In this document: positions 37,107-48,024 of the stretch, piece after piece
Layout: every line of letters starts with the position of its first letter
Position numbering within the stretch: the stretch's first letter is position 1
Assembly: GCF_014529535.1 (NCBI RefSeq)
Contig: NW_023503727.1
Location: forward strand, 3,782,001 to 3,846,000
Source of the DNA: Bradysia coprophila
Lineage: Eukaryota; Arthropoda; Insecta; Diptera; Sciaridae
Length of the DNA stretch: 64,000 bases
Direction: 5' to 3'
The notes under the pieces: model-generated
What the model saw: only the letters and a program-made list of their open reading frames with translations
What the model was told of the DNA's origin: nothing
Database searches by the model: none
Program-made: the position numbers and the translations under genes

Positions 37107-38674
37107 ATCGAGGGCAACATCACTAAAGGGCATATTTCCAATATCTCAAAAATTACTGAACTGATTTTGATAAACTTTTTTTCCCCTGAAACGTAGTAAA
37201 AAGTTATGAATTTTAAGCCCGACATAAATTTCAGTGAAATTAGCATCTTTCGTCGTATTCAATTTTCCAACAATATCTTCCGAACCATCTGACGATTGAC
37301 TTCATATCAGGCTCAAAATTTATTACTTTTGACTAGGGTTCAAGCATGTTTTTATCGTTATTTTTTTGTTCCGTGATGTAACGGTCAACTTATAACGTTT
37401 TTTTCAGAACCGAAAATTAAAAGTTACAGCTCGTAACGTTACGCCGGTAACGAACATCTATAACGTTATTTGTACCTGTAACGATATTTAAGACGTATGG
37501 TTTCAGAATACTGAACGATTTTTAGAAATATCATTATAACGTTACATGATATAGTTGAATTTTTAGCCCCGTACGAAGTAGAAAGGGGCTTATAGGATTA
37601 CGATGCCGTGTGTAATTGATGGAATTCGAAGCAGACGGTGAGGGCAAAGTGTTTGCCTAAGGGCACCTAGGGCCACCTAAGTGATTTAAGGTCTTTTGGT
37701 GATATTTATGGCAAAATAAACGATGGAAATGTAAATGACACGGCAAATGATAGGTATTGTCAATACCAATCCAGAAAAAAAAAAGTTTTTTAACATCGGG
37801 TGAATGAACCGTGAATTAGGGCCTTAGAAGTGAAATGCTACTAGGGCCCTATGTGTATTTTACATAGAACTCGAGTAAATTTCATTCGTTTTTCGTAATT
37901 TTTGTTTGATTTGGAAGGTAATCGAATGCCGAATAGAATGTTGTTGAAAAAAAAATTAAATTTGGGTCCTTGGCCTAAGGCCGCTACTAGGGCCCTACGT
38001 GTATTTCACATATAACTCGAGCAAATTTCATCCGTTTTTCGTAATTTTTGTTTCATTTGGAAGGTAATCAAAGGCCGAATAGAATGTAGTTGAAAAAAAA
38101 TTTTAATTTGGGTCCTCGGACTGAGGCCGATACTAGGCCCGTCAAAAAAATAAAATTTTAGGGCGATTTGAAATTTTTGTTTCATTTGAAAGGAACGTCG
38201 TACGGGGCTTCGTAATTGCGCTATGCGCAATTTCTAAGATGTACACATTTCATAATAATTTTACTTTAACTACTTTAACCGGCGCATAGGCTTACGGTCA
38301 AAGTAGGGTGACAGACGCACTAGGGTCACGTACGCAATAGATATACGGGTTTGTACGGGGCTCAGTCGCAGCAAACGCTCCGACTGTTCTGATGGCTCGT
38401 TTAACGTTAAGAATTGTGACGAAAAGACAAAATAAGTTCAACCGATAACGTTAAAACTTGGAACTTTTCTATAAAGTTATAACGTTAAGGAACCTCGCTT
38501 TTGACTACCTTTCAAGGTAATTTTTTTTAAAATCAAAATCGGTTGAAAATTTTAATAAATTTTAATTTTTTGAAAAAGTTTGTTTTTTCAGTTTTTTGAC
38601 AATATTTTAAGAATTGGTCCAGTAGTTTCCGAGATATCTGAGATATGCCCTTTAGTGAGGTTGCTCTTGATATG
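37107..38674. mobile_element. Inverted-repeat element (AACGTTA-rich) split by a B-family copy
   Basis: Outer termini GGGCAACATCACTAAAGGGC and its near-complement GCCCTTTAGTGAGGTTGC. The body contains repeated TAACGTTA-like motifs on both sides of the B-family insertion at 37560-38402. The B copy is therefore younger than this element. Confidence 0.65.
37560..38402 (+). mobile_element. B-family repeat, copy 2
   Basis: Starts TTTTAGCCCCGTACGAAGTA and ends CTGATGGCTCGTTT. Contains the shared GTACGGGGCTTCGTAATTGC motif near the 3' part and two internal direct repeats around CTAGGGCCCTA, about 120 bp apart. It lacks the (GTCC)n tract. Confidence 0.75.
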
Positions 38675-39043
38675 GTAAATGGTTCCAAATTACTCAATTT
38701 GTGGTTATAGAACGTGCATTATTTATAGAAACCATATTTAAGTTAGTTATCAATGTTGGCAATATGTATTTGAACAAAAACTTTAGGAGCAGAGACCGAT
38801 ATGCGAAATATTTACTGACCTACTGACCAAATGAAATCCACGTAAGGGGTACAAATATGAAGTGGTCAATAGAAAAATAAGTTCACTCATTGAATGTAAG
38901 GTCCTGGCAAAAGTATTAATCGTTTTCCAAAGATTTCATCTCATTTATCTGTTGATGTAAGAGATTCACCAGATTATACAGTGACCGTCTGTGCAGTCAT
39001 AATTTGATAAAAGAAAACATCGAACGGCTGGAATCATTGACTT

Positions 39044-41536
39044 TTAATTCATTTCAACGTCAAAATTAACATGAGGTTGCATGCAACGCAATGAATATTC
39101 TAAAAACTTCAAATCTTTCAAATACTCCGTCATACGTTTAAAGTGCCGATCTGTGTATGGAATTGTGTGTTCGACCAATTTACCTACTTCGCGTGCATTG
39201 AATTTACCACACAGCACTTGCTGCAGTAATACGTTCAGCACCAACTGTGCGGGACGCGTATTTTTGCTGTTCGTGTTCCACGTAGTGGCATGGTTCAGCA
39301 GTGATTCCTTGTGAGCATCGCTCAATTTCGCAATGGTATCCGTGAGTTCGCTGTCTTTGCGAATTTTGATGACTTCGTTGATTATTTTCAAAGAAAGCAG
39401 CGGTTTTTCTAGACGCAACGCTAGCCGTAAAGCCTTGACCATTTTCTTTTGAGCTAACAACGAAGACAATTCCTGTTCCTCCAATGCTAGTTGCTGTTGC
39501 TGCAATTTTTCCTCCAGTTTTTTCTCTTCGGTCACATCCTTCCATTTGATCAGCAGCGAGTCTGAACCACCACTGTAAAATGTTTGTTCGTCGTGTGATA
39601 CAGCGATGGCCCATATGCGTCCGTCGTGCTTATCCAAACTAACGTTGCATTCCGATGTTTTGACACTCCACACTTTAAGAAGTCCATCCGACCCAGCAGA
39701 GAGTATCTGTAGTCCGTGCGTCAAAAATTCTGCCTTTAGGATGGAGCTGTCGTGTCCTTCAAACGAACGTATGCATGACATATCCGACAGTGACCACAAT
39801 TTCATGAGACAATCAGCTGAAGTTGTTAACAGCACCTGATCGACCGGCGAAAATCTCACACACCAAATGCCACGTTTGTGACCACGGAACACGCCAATCA
39901 GCGATAGATCAGTTGCGTTCCACAGTTTTGTGGTCTTATCCTGAGAACCAGTCGCGATCATCTTATCGTTCGGTGAAATAGTCACACAATTGACATCCTT
40001 TTCGTGTGCTATCTGTGTGGCTGTGCAGTTGATTGGTAAAATTTTGCTTTTGTCGATTTGTTTCGGAAGCGACCACACCTTCAAGCAAGTGTCTTGGCTC
40101 ACAGATGCGCATAAAGTGTGCGAGGTCTTACCGAATGCAATGGATCCAACAGACGATGTATGTTTCGTACCGTTGCCGATAAGCGATACGGTGAAGCTTC
40201 CCGGATCTATTTCCCAAAGTTTGATCGTTTTATCTTTGGAGGCAGATAGCAGGAAGTTCTTGTGAGCAGCAAGAGACAGTACAATGTCCGTATGACCATT
40301 TATCACTTGGCAATTCATATTGGTCGTATCGTAAACTTTAATCGCGTTGCTATTGGTGGCAACAGCCAGGTATCGTCCTTTCTTGCCCAAATGTACGATG
40401 TCCAGTATCTCGTCGGTGAATCCGATTAGTTGTTTGGAACAGAAGAACGTGCTCATGTTGTGGATCATAATGTTGTGGTCGACACTAACCAATGCCAATT
40501 GCGACGTTTTCTCGTTCAGTAAAATGTGTGTACAGGCAAGACCCCCTTCCTCGGAAGCTTTCGAAATTAAACTGTTTTGCTGTTCGAATATCGTTTTGCC
40601 GCCAGTCATGTCCCAGATTTTCACACATCCACTTTCCCCCGCCGACGCAGCATAAATTCTTGATTCGTCCAATTGTATATTGTCGGGTAGACTGCAATCG
40701 GAATTGATGATGACAGCACCTTCAACGCCTTCATATGTTGGCACTGTTCGAACCGATTTTAGTTCATTCAAATTCCAGAGCATCATCACCTTGTCTCTGC
40801 CCGTTGAAACCATGTGCGCACCGTCAGCCGCGAACGACAGCGACGTTATTTTGGAAAAGTGTCCCGTCAACGAAAACAGCGGTTCTTTCGTGTCGTAGTT
40901 CCACCCTTGAATTTTGTTATCATCAGCGGCAGCAACAATCAATCGTCGATTTGTGTCGGGGTGAAATTGTAGCACACTGATCACTCCTTGGCAGCCGCGC
41001 AATGTTCCCAGACAGGCTTTCATGTTAAAATCCCACAGGCGAATGTTGGAATCGGTGCCACCACTAGCGATGATTTTGCTTTCATAGTCGAAGGAAAGTC
41101 GCGGCACCGGACCTTGATGGATCGCCTTCCACATTTTCAACATTTTCCCGTCCGTACGATTCCATAATTTCATCAGACCGCTTTTGTGCGATGAAACAAC
41201 CAGCTCATCGTTGCAGCTAAGCGCAAATGTGTACATGTAGTCGTCGTCCACATCCTCGGTTGTCGAAATTCCGATCGACCGTTGAGGTTTGTTGTCTTCA
41301 GTGGAAATAATGCTAATTTTGCCAGAATTTTGGCAAAGTATTTCTAGACCATCTGACGTCCATGCTATCGTTCCTCCGGTGTAAAATGCACCATACTCCG
41401 CTTCCGTAATAAAACTGAAAAATGGCAATCAAAATTCAAGTCAGTTGATTTGTTGACTGAAAGTAAGGTTATAGTGATGAGCGGTATGGCTGGATAATGG
41501 CACTTACGCTTCTTTAAGTTTAGTTCGACTGGCCAT
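39044..41536 (-). CDS. Tbl3: Transducin beta-like 3 / UTP13, U3 snoRNP WD-repeat protein
   Basis: Nucleolar small-subunit processome protein (yeast Utp13), needed for 18S rRNA maturation. Exon 2 (41414-39044) encodes 789 residues; with the short first exon the total, about 800, matches the human 808-residue protein. Tandem WD40 repeats form two propellers, with blade ends such as DKTIKLWEI, DKTTKLW, DCLMKLWS and DGLLKVWS. The C-terminal UTP13 domain includes HATTWNTNSKNTRPAQLVL and PYTDRHFKRM. The N-terminal AFYTGG motif fits the family. A likely first exon, 41536-41509 (MASRTNLKK), has a good GTAAGT donor, but its last codon is one base short of the phase exon 2 requires; a missing base in the assembly or another start are both possible. 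38675-39043 holds no other gene. Confidence 0.93.
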
Positions 41537-41787
41537 TTGTTAACTTATGGACAAAATACTGGCATAATATGATCAATTCAAAATGAAATTAAACGATTAA
41601 ATCTGTAAAATTCGTTCAATCAAACTGAGCTCAGATCCGCACTTGTTTTTGTTGGAGATGTCAATAATGTCAAAACCACGTTGTGATGATTGTAATGACA
41701 ATGCGAGTTTTTTCAGAAGGTTTACACTTTGACATTTATTCGCAGGTAGTACACCATAGTCGGTATGTTTATTGACTTCTTATAGAC

Positions 41788-41925
41788 CTATGAAAGTATA
41801 AACCAGGTATAGTCTGTATAAGTATAGTCCTCTCATGAGAGGTGAGTTTGTTTATATGAAATCACTATGTCCTCCGCTACATACAAAGTTTGACATTCGA
41901 CCATACCTTGTGTTGACTTTTATTG
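41788..41925. mobile_element. M1 hAT-like MITE, TSD TTATAGAC
   Basis: Termini CTATGAAAGTATAAACCAGG and matching right end. TTATAGAC is duplicated at 41780-41787 and 41926-41933. The inside has GGTGAGTTTGTTTATATGAA and ATGTCCTCCG motifs typical of M1. Confidence 0.85.
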
Positions 41926-42033
41926 TTATAGACAACCACGGATCTCTACTTTCAGGTGAACTAGTTTCGATATGTTGCACACATATTCAATTCGATTGCG
42001 TCAAGTCGCAGCTAGTGGTGAGGTGAATTCGAG

Positions 42034-42192
42034 CAATGAATGTACAAACAATCGAAATAGCGATTTCATATAAACAAACTCACCTCTCAATGATTTTCAT
42101 TGAAAGGTGAGTTTGTTTATATGAAATCACTATTTCCTCTGCTCCATACAAATTTTGACATTAGACCATACACCTTGTGTTTACATTCATTG
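42034..42192. mobile_element. M1 hAT-like MITE, TSD AATTCGA(G/T)
   Basis: CAATGAATGTA and TACATTCATTG termini. Flanks AATTCGAG and AATTCGAT match at 7 of 8. The centre is a long inverted repeat of GATTTCATATAAACAAACTC. Confidence 0.8.
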
Positions 42193-42463
42193 AATTCGAT
42201 TACATATAAACTTAACAGGTGCAATAACATTAGTCACCAGAGAATATGATGAAAGTTAGTATCCATAATTTCTATGATCCGCTGTGGGTTTGCATTACCT
42301 TCAGTATTTATATATTCTTTGCACCAAAGAACACTAAAGTGATTCTTCATTCGTTCTTAAGAAAGTATGCAAAGTCTATGATCCTCGCCATGAGCACTCT
42401 TAGGTATAAGCACTTCGTGGAACTGTCAACTTCTTGGACTCTTGGATTATTTACAAGAAAATC

Positions 42464-42608
42464 CAATGAAAGTAGATAAGTAGGTATGGCCAGTCTATAC
42501 AAGTCGGAGCACATACGAATTTGCATGGCACCACCTCAAACAAACTCATTTCTAGTGGCTAGAACAAATTTGAACGTTTGGCCATACCTATCTATTTACT
42601 TCCATTGA
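42464..42608. mobile_element. M2 hAT-like MITE, TSD AGAAAATC
   Basis: CAATGAAAGTAGATAAGTAG at the left, CTATTTACTTCCATTG at the right. AGAAAATC is duplicated exactly at 42456-42463 and 42609-42616. M2 shares the first nine terminal bases with M1 but differs inside (GGAGCACATACGAATTTGCA). Confidence 0.9.
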
Positions 42609-42794
42609 GAAAATCCAGCTTGACGAAAATTGTGTATTTTTGTCAAGTTAAATTTCTCTTATATTCTGCATGATGCAGTGATTATTAGCAAGATCAAGGA
42701 TCAATTATGTCTAGAGCATAGGTCTCTTCAATCTGCTTTACTTTAATTTACTTTAAAAATGAATTTTTACAAGTTGAAAACAAGCGATGTGATT

Positions 42795-43013
42795 CAAAGT
42801 TCTGAAAGAACAGGTTAAGGCAAGAGTTGATCAAATTGCATCAATGGTTGCGAAGTTTATATGAAAAGTGCAACTTAACAAAAACAAAATTCTGAATTTT
42901 CAAAAAAAAAAAATTCAAGTTGATTTCTCACACTATCTCTGTAGTGAGTTCGTCTATAAAATTTGGTGTCAACCGCCTCAGTGGTTTTTTTAACCTGTTC
43001 TTTCAGAACCTTG
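42795..43013. mobile_element. M3 hAT-like MITE, TSD ATGTGATT
   Basis: Begins CAAAGTTCTGAAAGAACAGG and ends TCTTTCAGAACCTTG. ATGTGATT flanks both sides (42787-42794 and 43014-43021). This copy gives the clearest definition of M3: 219 bp, 8-bp TSD, hAT-like. Confidence 0.9.
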
Positions 43014-43182
43014 ATGTGATTCGCAGAGCCATTACCTATGTGGTTGACGTTTTACCAACTAAAATAAGCTTGACATGGACCTATGCACTCTTATTATGAC
43101 AGCTCCTTGAGCGACTTGGCAAAACAAAAGAAAATTAAGAGAAATGTACTCATTTTTACAAATCTCTTAACCCAGGATGCAT

Positions 43183-43354
43183 CAATGAACGTCAACACAA
43201 GGTATGGTCGAATGTCAAACTTTGTATGGAGCGGAGGACATAGCGATTTCATATTTATGAAACTCACCTCTCACGAGTGGTGAGTTTGTTTATATGAAAT
43301 CGCTATGTCCTCCGGTTTGTATGAATAGACCATACCTGGTTTATACTTTCATTG
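43183..43354. mobile_element. M1 hAT-like MITE, TSD GGATGCAT
   Basis: CAATGAACGTCAAC left end and TATACTTTCATTG right end; exact GGATGCAT duplication at 43175-43182 and 43355-43362. The inside is palindromic. Confidence 0.9.
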
Positions 43355-43639
43355 GGATGCATAGGTTTATTACAAATAACCTAAACGTCAAACGAATACT
43401 TTGTAAATTTTTCGATTTAATTTTTGTTAAACTCAAAGGTTACATCGTCTTCTGTGGATGAAATTTGACATTTCGAAATCACCTGGGAACAACCCTATTG
43501 TTTAGCTACTCTCACCGCACTCATCTTAATAGTCTGTAAGAGTATGCTTTGTTAACGTAGAGAAGTTTGAAAAATATTTCTTCAGTTCTTTTCACTCTCT
43601 CCGCTCACAAAGCATAACTCTATAGTATAAGGTTTAGAT

Positions 43640-43783
43640 CAATGAAAGTATAAAAACAAGTATGATCTAATGTCGGCACGGAGGACACCAGATTTTTGTA
43701 TTATTTTTACGTACATTGTAGTCAGATTGGATTGTGCTTTCATCGCTTTCATTCAAAGTCCTGAAAGAGCCTTGCTTTCATTG
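43640..43783. mobile_element. Degraded M1 MITE, interrupted near its end
   Basis: CAATGAAAGTATAAAAACAA at the left and CTTTCATT...G at the right. A 21-bp insertion (43754-43774) lies within its right terminus and duplicates CTTTCATT. Confidence 0.7.
43754..43774. mobile_element. 21-bp minimal M3 insertion, TSD CTTTCATT
   Basis: A 21-bp near-palindrome beginning CAAAGTCCTG and ending AGAGCCTTG. CTTTCATT is duplicated exactly at 43746-43753 and 43775-43782. The ends match the first and last bases of M3, so nearly all internal sequence is gone. Confidence 0.7.
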
Positions 43784-43798
43784 ACACCTCGGTAAAAA

Positions 43799-44815
43799 AA
43801 AACGAGCCATCAGAACAGTCGGAGCGTTTGCTGCGACTGAGCCCCGTACAAACCCGTATATCTATTGCGTACGTGACCCTAGTGCGTCTGTCACCCTACT
43901 TTGACCGTAAGCCTATTGCGCCGGTTAATGCAGTTAAAGTAAAATTATTATGTAATATGTACATCTTAGAAATTGCGCATAGCGCAATTACGAAGCCCCG
44001 TACGACGTTCCTTTCAAATGAAACAAAAATTTCAAATAGCCCTAAGATTTTAATTTATTGAGTATAAATACACATAGGGCCCTAGTAGCGGCCTTAGTCC
44101 AAGGACCCAAATTTAATTTTTTTTTTCAACAACATTCTATTCGGCCTTTGATTACCTTCCAAATGAAACAAAAAATACGGAAAACGGATGAAATTTACTC
44201 GAGTTGTATGTAAAATACGCATAGGGCCCTAGTAGCGGCCTTAGTCCGAGGACCCAAATTTAATTTTTTTTTCAACAACATTCTATTCGGCCTTTGATTA
44301 CCTTCCAAATGACACAAAAATTACGAAAAACGAATGAAATTTACTCGAGTTCTATGTAAAATACACATAGGGCCCTAATAGCATTTCACTTCTAAGGCCC
44401 TAACTCACGGTCCACTCACCCGATTTTAAAAAACTTTTTTTTTCCTGGATTGGTATTGACAAAACCTATGATTTGCCATTTCATTTACATTTCCATCGTT
44501 TGTTTTGCCATAAATATCACGAAAAGACCTTAAATCACTTAGGTGGCCCTAACTCACGAAGGGCCGACCCGAATATGTCCATCTTCGAACTTAGCCTCAC
44601 TATTTCGACTATCTTTCAGGGGAAAAAAAAATTTGAAATCGGATTTGATTTACTCAAGATATTGACGTGACAGACGGACAGACAAAATTTTTATTGCGGA
44701 TTCGTCATCTATGAACATAGGCAAACACTTTGCCCTTACCGTCTGCTTCGAATTCCATCAATTACACACGGCATCGTAATCCTATAAGCCCCTTTGTACT
44801 TCGTACGGGGCTAAA
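43799..44815 (-). mobile_element. B-family repeat, copy 3
   Basis: Reverse orientation: starts AACGAGCCATCAGAACAGTC and ends CTTCGTACGGGGCTAAAAA. Contains three CATAGGGCCCTA(G/A)TAGC blocks about 130 bp apart. No ORF with recognisable content. Confidence 0.8.
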
Positions 44816-44931
44816 AAAAATGTTTTCGACATCTCATTGCAAACCCATCCCATCAAACCTGACATAACAACCAAAACAAAGATTCTAACCTTTCCAATCA
44901 AATATTTTTCATTTATTTAATTTAAATCAAA

Positions 44932-45567
44932 ATGTTTTTGCGATCGACATTAATAAACCTTCCTCGTATAACTCACAGAAATGTTGTCAGAACCTGCACA
45001 CAACAAGTCACCTCTCAGCCAACCCAACCAACATCGGAATGGAGAACCATTTACAAAATGCCTGCAGCATCATCTCTAGCAAAACTCAGTAAATTGAAAG
45101 TGTATCAAGCTGGGATTACACTCATTGGGGTCCCTGTGGCTTTAGGACTCCAAAGTATGCAAATGATCGATGCAACATCAGCAGAATTATTCACGATTTT
45201 AGGTATACCGTCAATGACGATCCATCCGGGAAATGTTTATTGAAATTTTTGGTTCTATTCAGGTGTTACGGGAACGATCAGTTTAACTCTGTACAGTCTC
45301 TTGGCTACGAACATAGTTGGTTTCGTTTACGTGAATCCTGCATTGAGGAAAGTTAGATTTGCGTACATAGACTTCTGGGGTCGACGGAAAAATCTGGACG
45401 TATCCCCGAATGAGCTTGTGTCCTCCGCACAAAAACAAGTACTTAATACGTACACCGTTGTAATGACGACTACACCTACAGGTTCATTGAAGCTGATGAA
45501 ACGTGGAACAGTCCTGGATGACGAAATGTTTTTTAGATTATTCGGCGACATAAGTGAACCGAAGTAA
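44932..45567 (+). CDS. TMEM186: TMEM186, mitochondrial complex I assembly membrane protein
   Basis: Inner-membrane protein of mitochondria; in vertebrates TMEM186 works with the complex I assembly (MCIA) machinery. Exons 44932-45202 and 45263-45567 are joined through a 60-bp intron (donor TTTTAG|GTATAC, acceptor TATTCAG|GTGTTAC), giving 191 residues. The N-terminus MFLRSTLINLPRITHRN is basic and lacks acidic residues, a plausible mitochondrial presequence. The family motif WRTIYKMP with a following KLSKLKVYQ is present, then two hydrophobic segments at about residues 59-80 and 91-112, then a soluble C-terminus (YIDFWGRRKNL). It lies tail-to-tail with mRpS7, only 84 bp between stop codons. Recognition rests on overall family pattern; no search was run. 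Confidence 0.88.
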
Positions 45568-45651
45568 TTGCCGCGGCGTTGCAGTAAAGTCAAATTTTAT
45601 TCGAAACGAAAACGTTTTCATTTTACACCCATGTTACAACGACGCACCCAT

Positions 45652-46520
45652 CTAATTCCAGCGATAATGAGCATAGGCTCTGTTCGCCTCACACTGTTTA
45701 TGTACCTCATGTTTCTTCTTCACCACTCGTCCGGTATTAGCTGCAGCGTCCAGCAATTCCCATGCTATTTTCTCGGGAAAATGTACGGTACGCTCCTTTT
45801 CTCTGCCGGCTTGCACCAACCATCGCATTGCAATGAAGTAGGACCGTTTTTCAGTCAATGGCACGGGCACCTGATATTTTGATCCGCCCCGTTTGACCGG
45901 CGTCAAAGTCAGAATTGGGCGGCAATTTTCGACTGCTTTGTGAAGTATTGCCACCGGATTCAGTTCGATGCTGTGAAGAGATCGAATAATGGTCAAGACT
46001 ACTGTCGTTGGTAAGTCGGCTTAAATGACCGGTATTTCGTAATCTACGTTTGATGCGTCGAACAATGATTGACCTACCTATCGCGTTCATTTGGTTCGGC
46101 TAAATTGTACCGCTCCAACTGAATTCGCTTGATATTTTCCAACGACTTTTCAACTAGATTCCGTGCCAGAGCCTTGCCTCCACCTTTCATTACGTAATTT
46201 GTAAACTTAGCCAGAATGTCATCGTGAAAAACGGACGACGTTTCATCGTTCTTGGCAGCTTTCAGTGGGACATGCGCCAGTCTCTCCGCCTCACCCGATT
46301 CGAAAATTTCTTTCTGTTTTGCTGGCTTAAATATTGGTTGTACGAAGTGAGGGCCGTAAGATGCCATGGATTTGGTTAATGCCGGGTGCAATATTCTGAT
46401 ACGAAAATTAGCGAAATTTGTGGTATTAGTTGTTGCATCCATTAATTTGTTACAGGCTTGGATAACATACCGGTTGCATGATAACGGTGCCGAATATCGG
46501 AAAATCTTTGAACAAAACAT
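45652..46520 (-). CDS. mRpS7: Mitochondrial ribosomal protein S7 (uS7m)
   Basis: Small-subunit mitoribosomal protein that binds the 3' major domain of the 12S rRNA. Exons (minus): 46520-46471, 46395-46078, 45970-45652; 228 residues, the usual size. The first exon reads MFCSKIFRYSAPLSCNR, a short basic presequence; an upstream in-frame ATG 12 bp earlier is less likely. Family landmarks are ASYGPHFVQPIF, KFTNYVMKGGGKALARNL, ENCRPILTLTPVKRGGSKYQ, then REKERTVHFPEKIAWELLDA and the terminal CEANRAYAHYRW. Introns are 75 and 107 bp. It shares a short 5' interval with COX20. Confidence 0.94.
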
Positions 46521-46748
46521 CTTGTTGTGCAAAAGGGAAATTTTATCGGATCGGTCTTCACCTCGCCATGCGTTGTCAAAATCAGCTGTGTGCTGGAATT
46601 AAACGTTTTACTTTGGTAAATGTCATAATAATGTCATCCAAGCTAGAACCAAGACATTCTCATCAATCGAAATTGTAAAAATAAAGTTTGTTGTGAAATT
46701 GTGAGGATTTAAATTGACGTGTAGCAGTAAACAGTAGGCCAAACTGAC
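46521..46748. promoter_or_regulatory. Probable bidirectional promoter, mRpS7/COX20
   Basis: Only 228 bp separate the divergent start codons of two mitochondrial-protein genes, so both promoters and 5' leaders must fit here. No TATA box at a convincing position was seen. The role is inferred from arrangement. Confidence 0.45.
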
Positions 46749-47485
46749 ATGGAACCTGAGACACCCATTGAAGAAGCTCCACAACAAGTAATTGCTTGAC
46801 ATCATATTTATTTCTTATAACATTCCGGGGTTGTCGAGTGCATGTAATGAGCGCGATTTTTTTTTACATTTTTACGTTTGGCGCAATATTTTCAAAAAAT
46901 GCTTTGCTATAGAACGTTTGGTTACCAATGAAAGTAGATAAGTAGGTATGGAAATTTGCACTAGAAATGAGTTCGTTTGAGGTGGCGCCATGCAAATCCG
47001 TATGTGCTCCGGCTAGAACAAATTTGAACGTTTGGCCATACCTATCTATTTACTTTCATTGTTGGTTACTGCTTCTACTTTAACGGACAATTTAAAAATG
47101 AAATTGAAATTTCTTCAGAGTATTCACATATTCGGACGAGACATCACACAAATACCATGCTTCCGCAACAGTTTCCTCTACGGAATCAGTGGTGGAGTTG
47201 CCACCGCATTCGGTACGTTTATGTACACATCTAGACCGAGATTGGGAATGCACGTTGGAATGGGTGCCTTTACATTAACGACAATCTTTTATTGGTTCAA
47301 TTGCAGGTCAGTTGCAACTATTTTTTTCTGAAGATCATTGACTGAGTGTTGCCATTTTTGACAGGTACAAATTCTCTCAAGATAAATTCAAGTTCGCTAA
47401 ACTACAGACGGCAATGCGACAGAAGACTTTGTATGAAGGTACTGCGATCGAAGAGGCCGTGGAAAAGTCTGCTAAAAGTGTTTAA
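46749..47485 (+). CDS. COX20: COX20, cytochrome c oxidase assembly chaperone
   Basis: Inner-membrane chaperone that handles newly made COX2 during complex IV assembly. Exons 46749-46787, 47119-47306 and 47365-47485 join in phase to 115 residues (human 118). It starts MEPETPIEEAPQQ; exon 2 has the family pattern IPCFRNSFLYGISGGVA, followed by TSRPRLGMHVG and two hydrophobic helices, ending FYWFNCR; exon 3 is a charged tail with TLYEGTAIEE. The CxR pairs and the TSR turn match the family. Intron 1 contains an M2 MITE with an intact TSD (46926-47061), while intron 2 is 58 bp. Confidence 0.92.
46926..47061. mobile_element. M2 hAT-like MITE in COX20 intron 1, TSD TTGGTTAC
   Basis: CAATGAAAGTAGATAAGTAG...CTATTTACTTTCATTG, 136 bp, with TTGGTTAC duplicated exactly at 46918-46925 and 47062-47069. 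The perfect TSD suggests a recent insertion. Confidence 0.92.
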
Positions 47486-47691
47486 TTTATAGTTTCACAG
47501 TGTGAATGGTTGTTCTAGAGGAATTAGATTATTTAAAAAAAAATGCGTTCTTTTTCTGTGGGTGGAAGTTTTCTGCGATCGTTCCCTGAAAATTTCTTTT
47601 CGCTGTTGAATCGCTTTTTCACTTGACTCAAGTAAGCGAGTTCTAAACCTACCTTTTTCGCCATGTTCCAAATATACTTGTTGTAGTGTTT

Positions 47692-47908
47692 AAAGTATAG
47701 TTTCCACTTAAAAAGAGCACTCCGTTTAGCCTCCGTCTACATGACAGTTGTAAAATAGAACAAAAGAACTGTCACGCAAACGGAGTGGAAATTGAATTTA
47801 TTTCAATTTTTTACTCCGTTTACGTGACAGTTCCTTTGTTCCATTTTACAACTGTCATGTAGACGGAGGCTAAACGGAGTGCTCTTTTTAAGTGGAAACT
47901 ATACTTAA
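47692..47908. mobile_element. Palindromic MITE, AGTATAGTTTCCACTT family, copy 2
   Basis: Very similar to 36877-37090; complete foldback with an AATT-rich centre. The two copies differ at few positions, which suggests recent spread. Confidence 0.88.
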
Positions 47909-47956
47909 AGAGAATGTGATAAATAGTGTACCCCCATCAAACTAAGTTAAATTAAC

Positions 47957-47977
47957 CAAAGTTCTGAAAGAACCTTG
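47957..47977. mobile_element. 21-bp minimal M3 insertion, TSD AAATTAAC
   Basis: Starts CAAAGTTCT and ends AGAACCTTG, with three bases between. AAATTAAC is duplicated exactly at 47949-47956 and 47978-47985. The ends equal the M3 TIR ends. Confidence 0.75.
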
Positions 47978-48024
47978 AAATTAACTGGTTTATTCCTATT
48001 GAACTAGGCTTTTATATAGAGTGT

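Noticed and set aside
39081..40980. Plus-strand ORFs of 70-100 codons opposite TBL3
   Set aside because: They are antisense shadows of the WD-repeat reading frame.
43799..44815. Firm Helitron call for the B family
   Set aside because: A hairpin followed by CTAA is suggestive, but copies do not show A|T target flanks, the 5' TC start is not clear, and no Rep/helicase exists in the window.
45568..45882. 104-codon plus-strand ORF after TMEM186
   Set aside because: It is antisense to the last exon of mRpS7.
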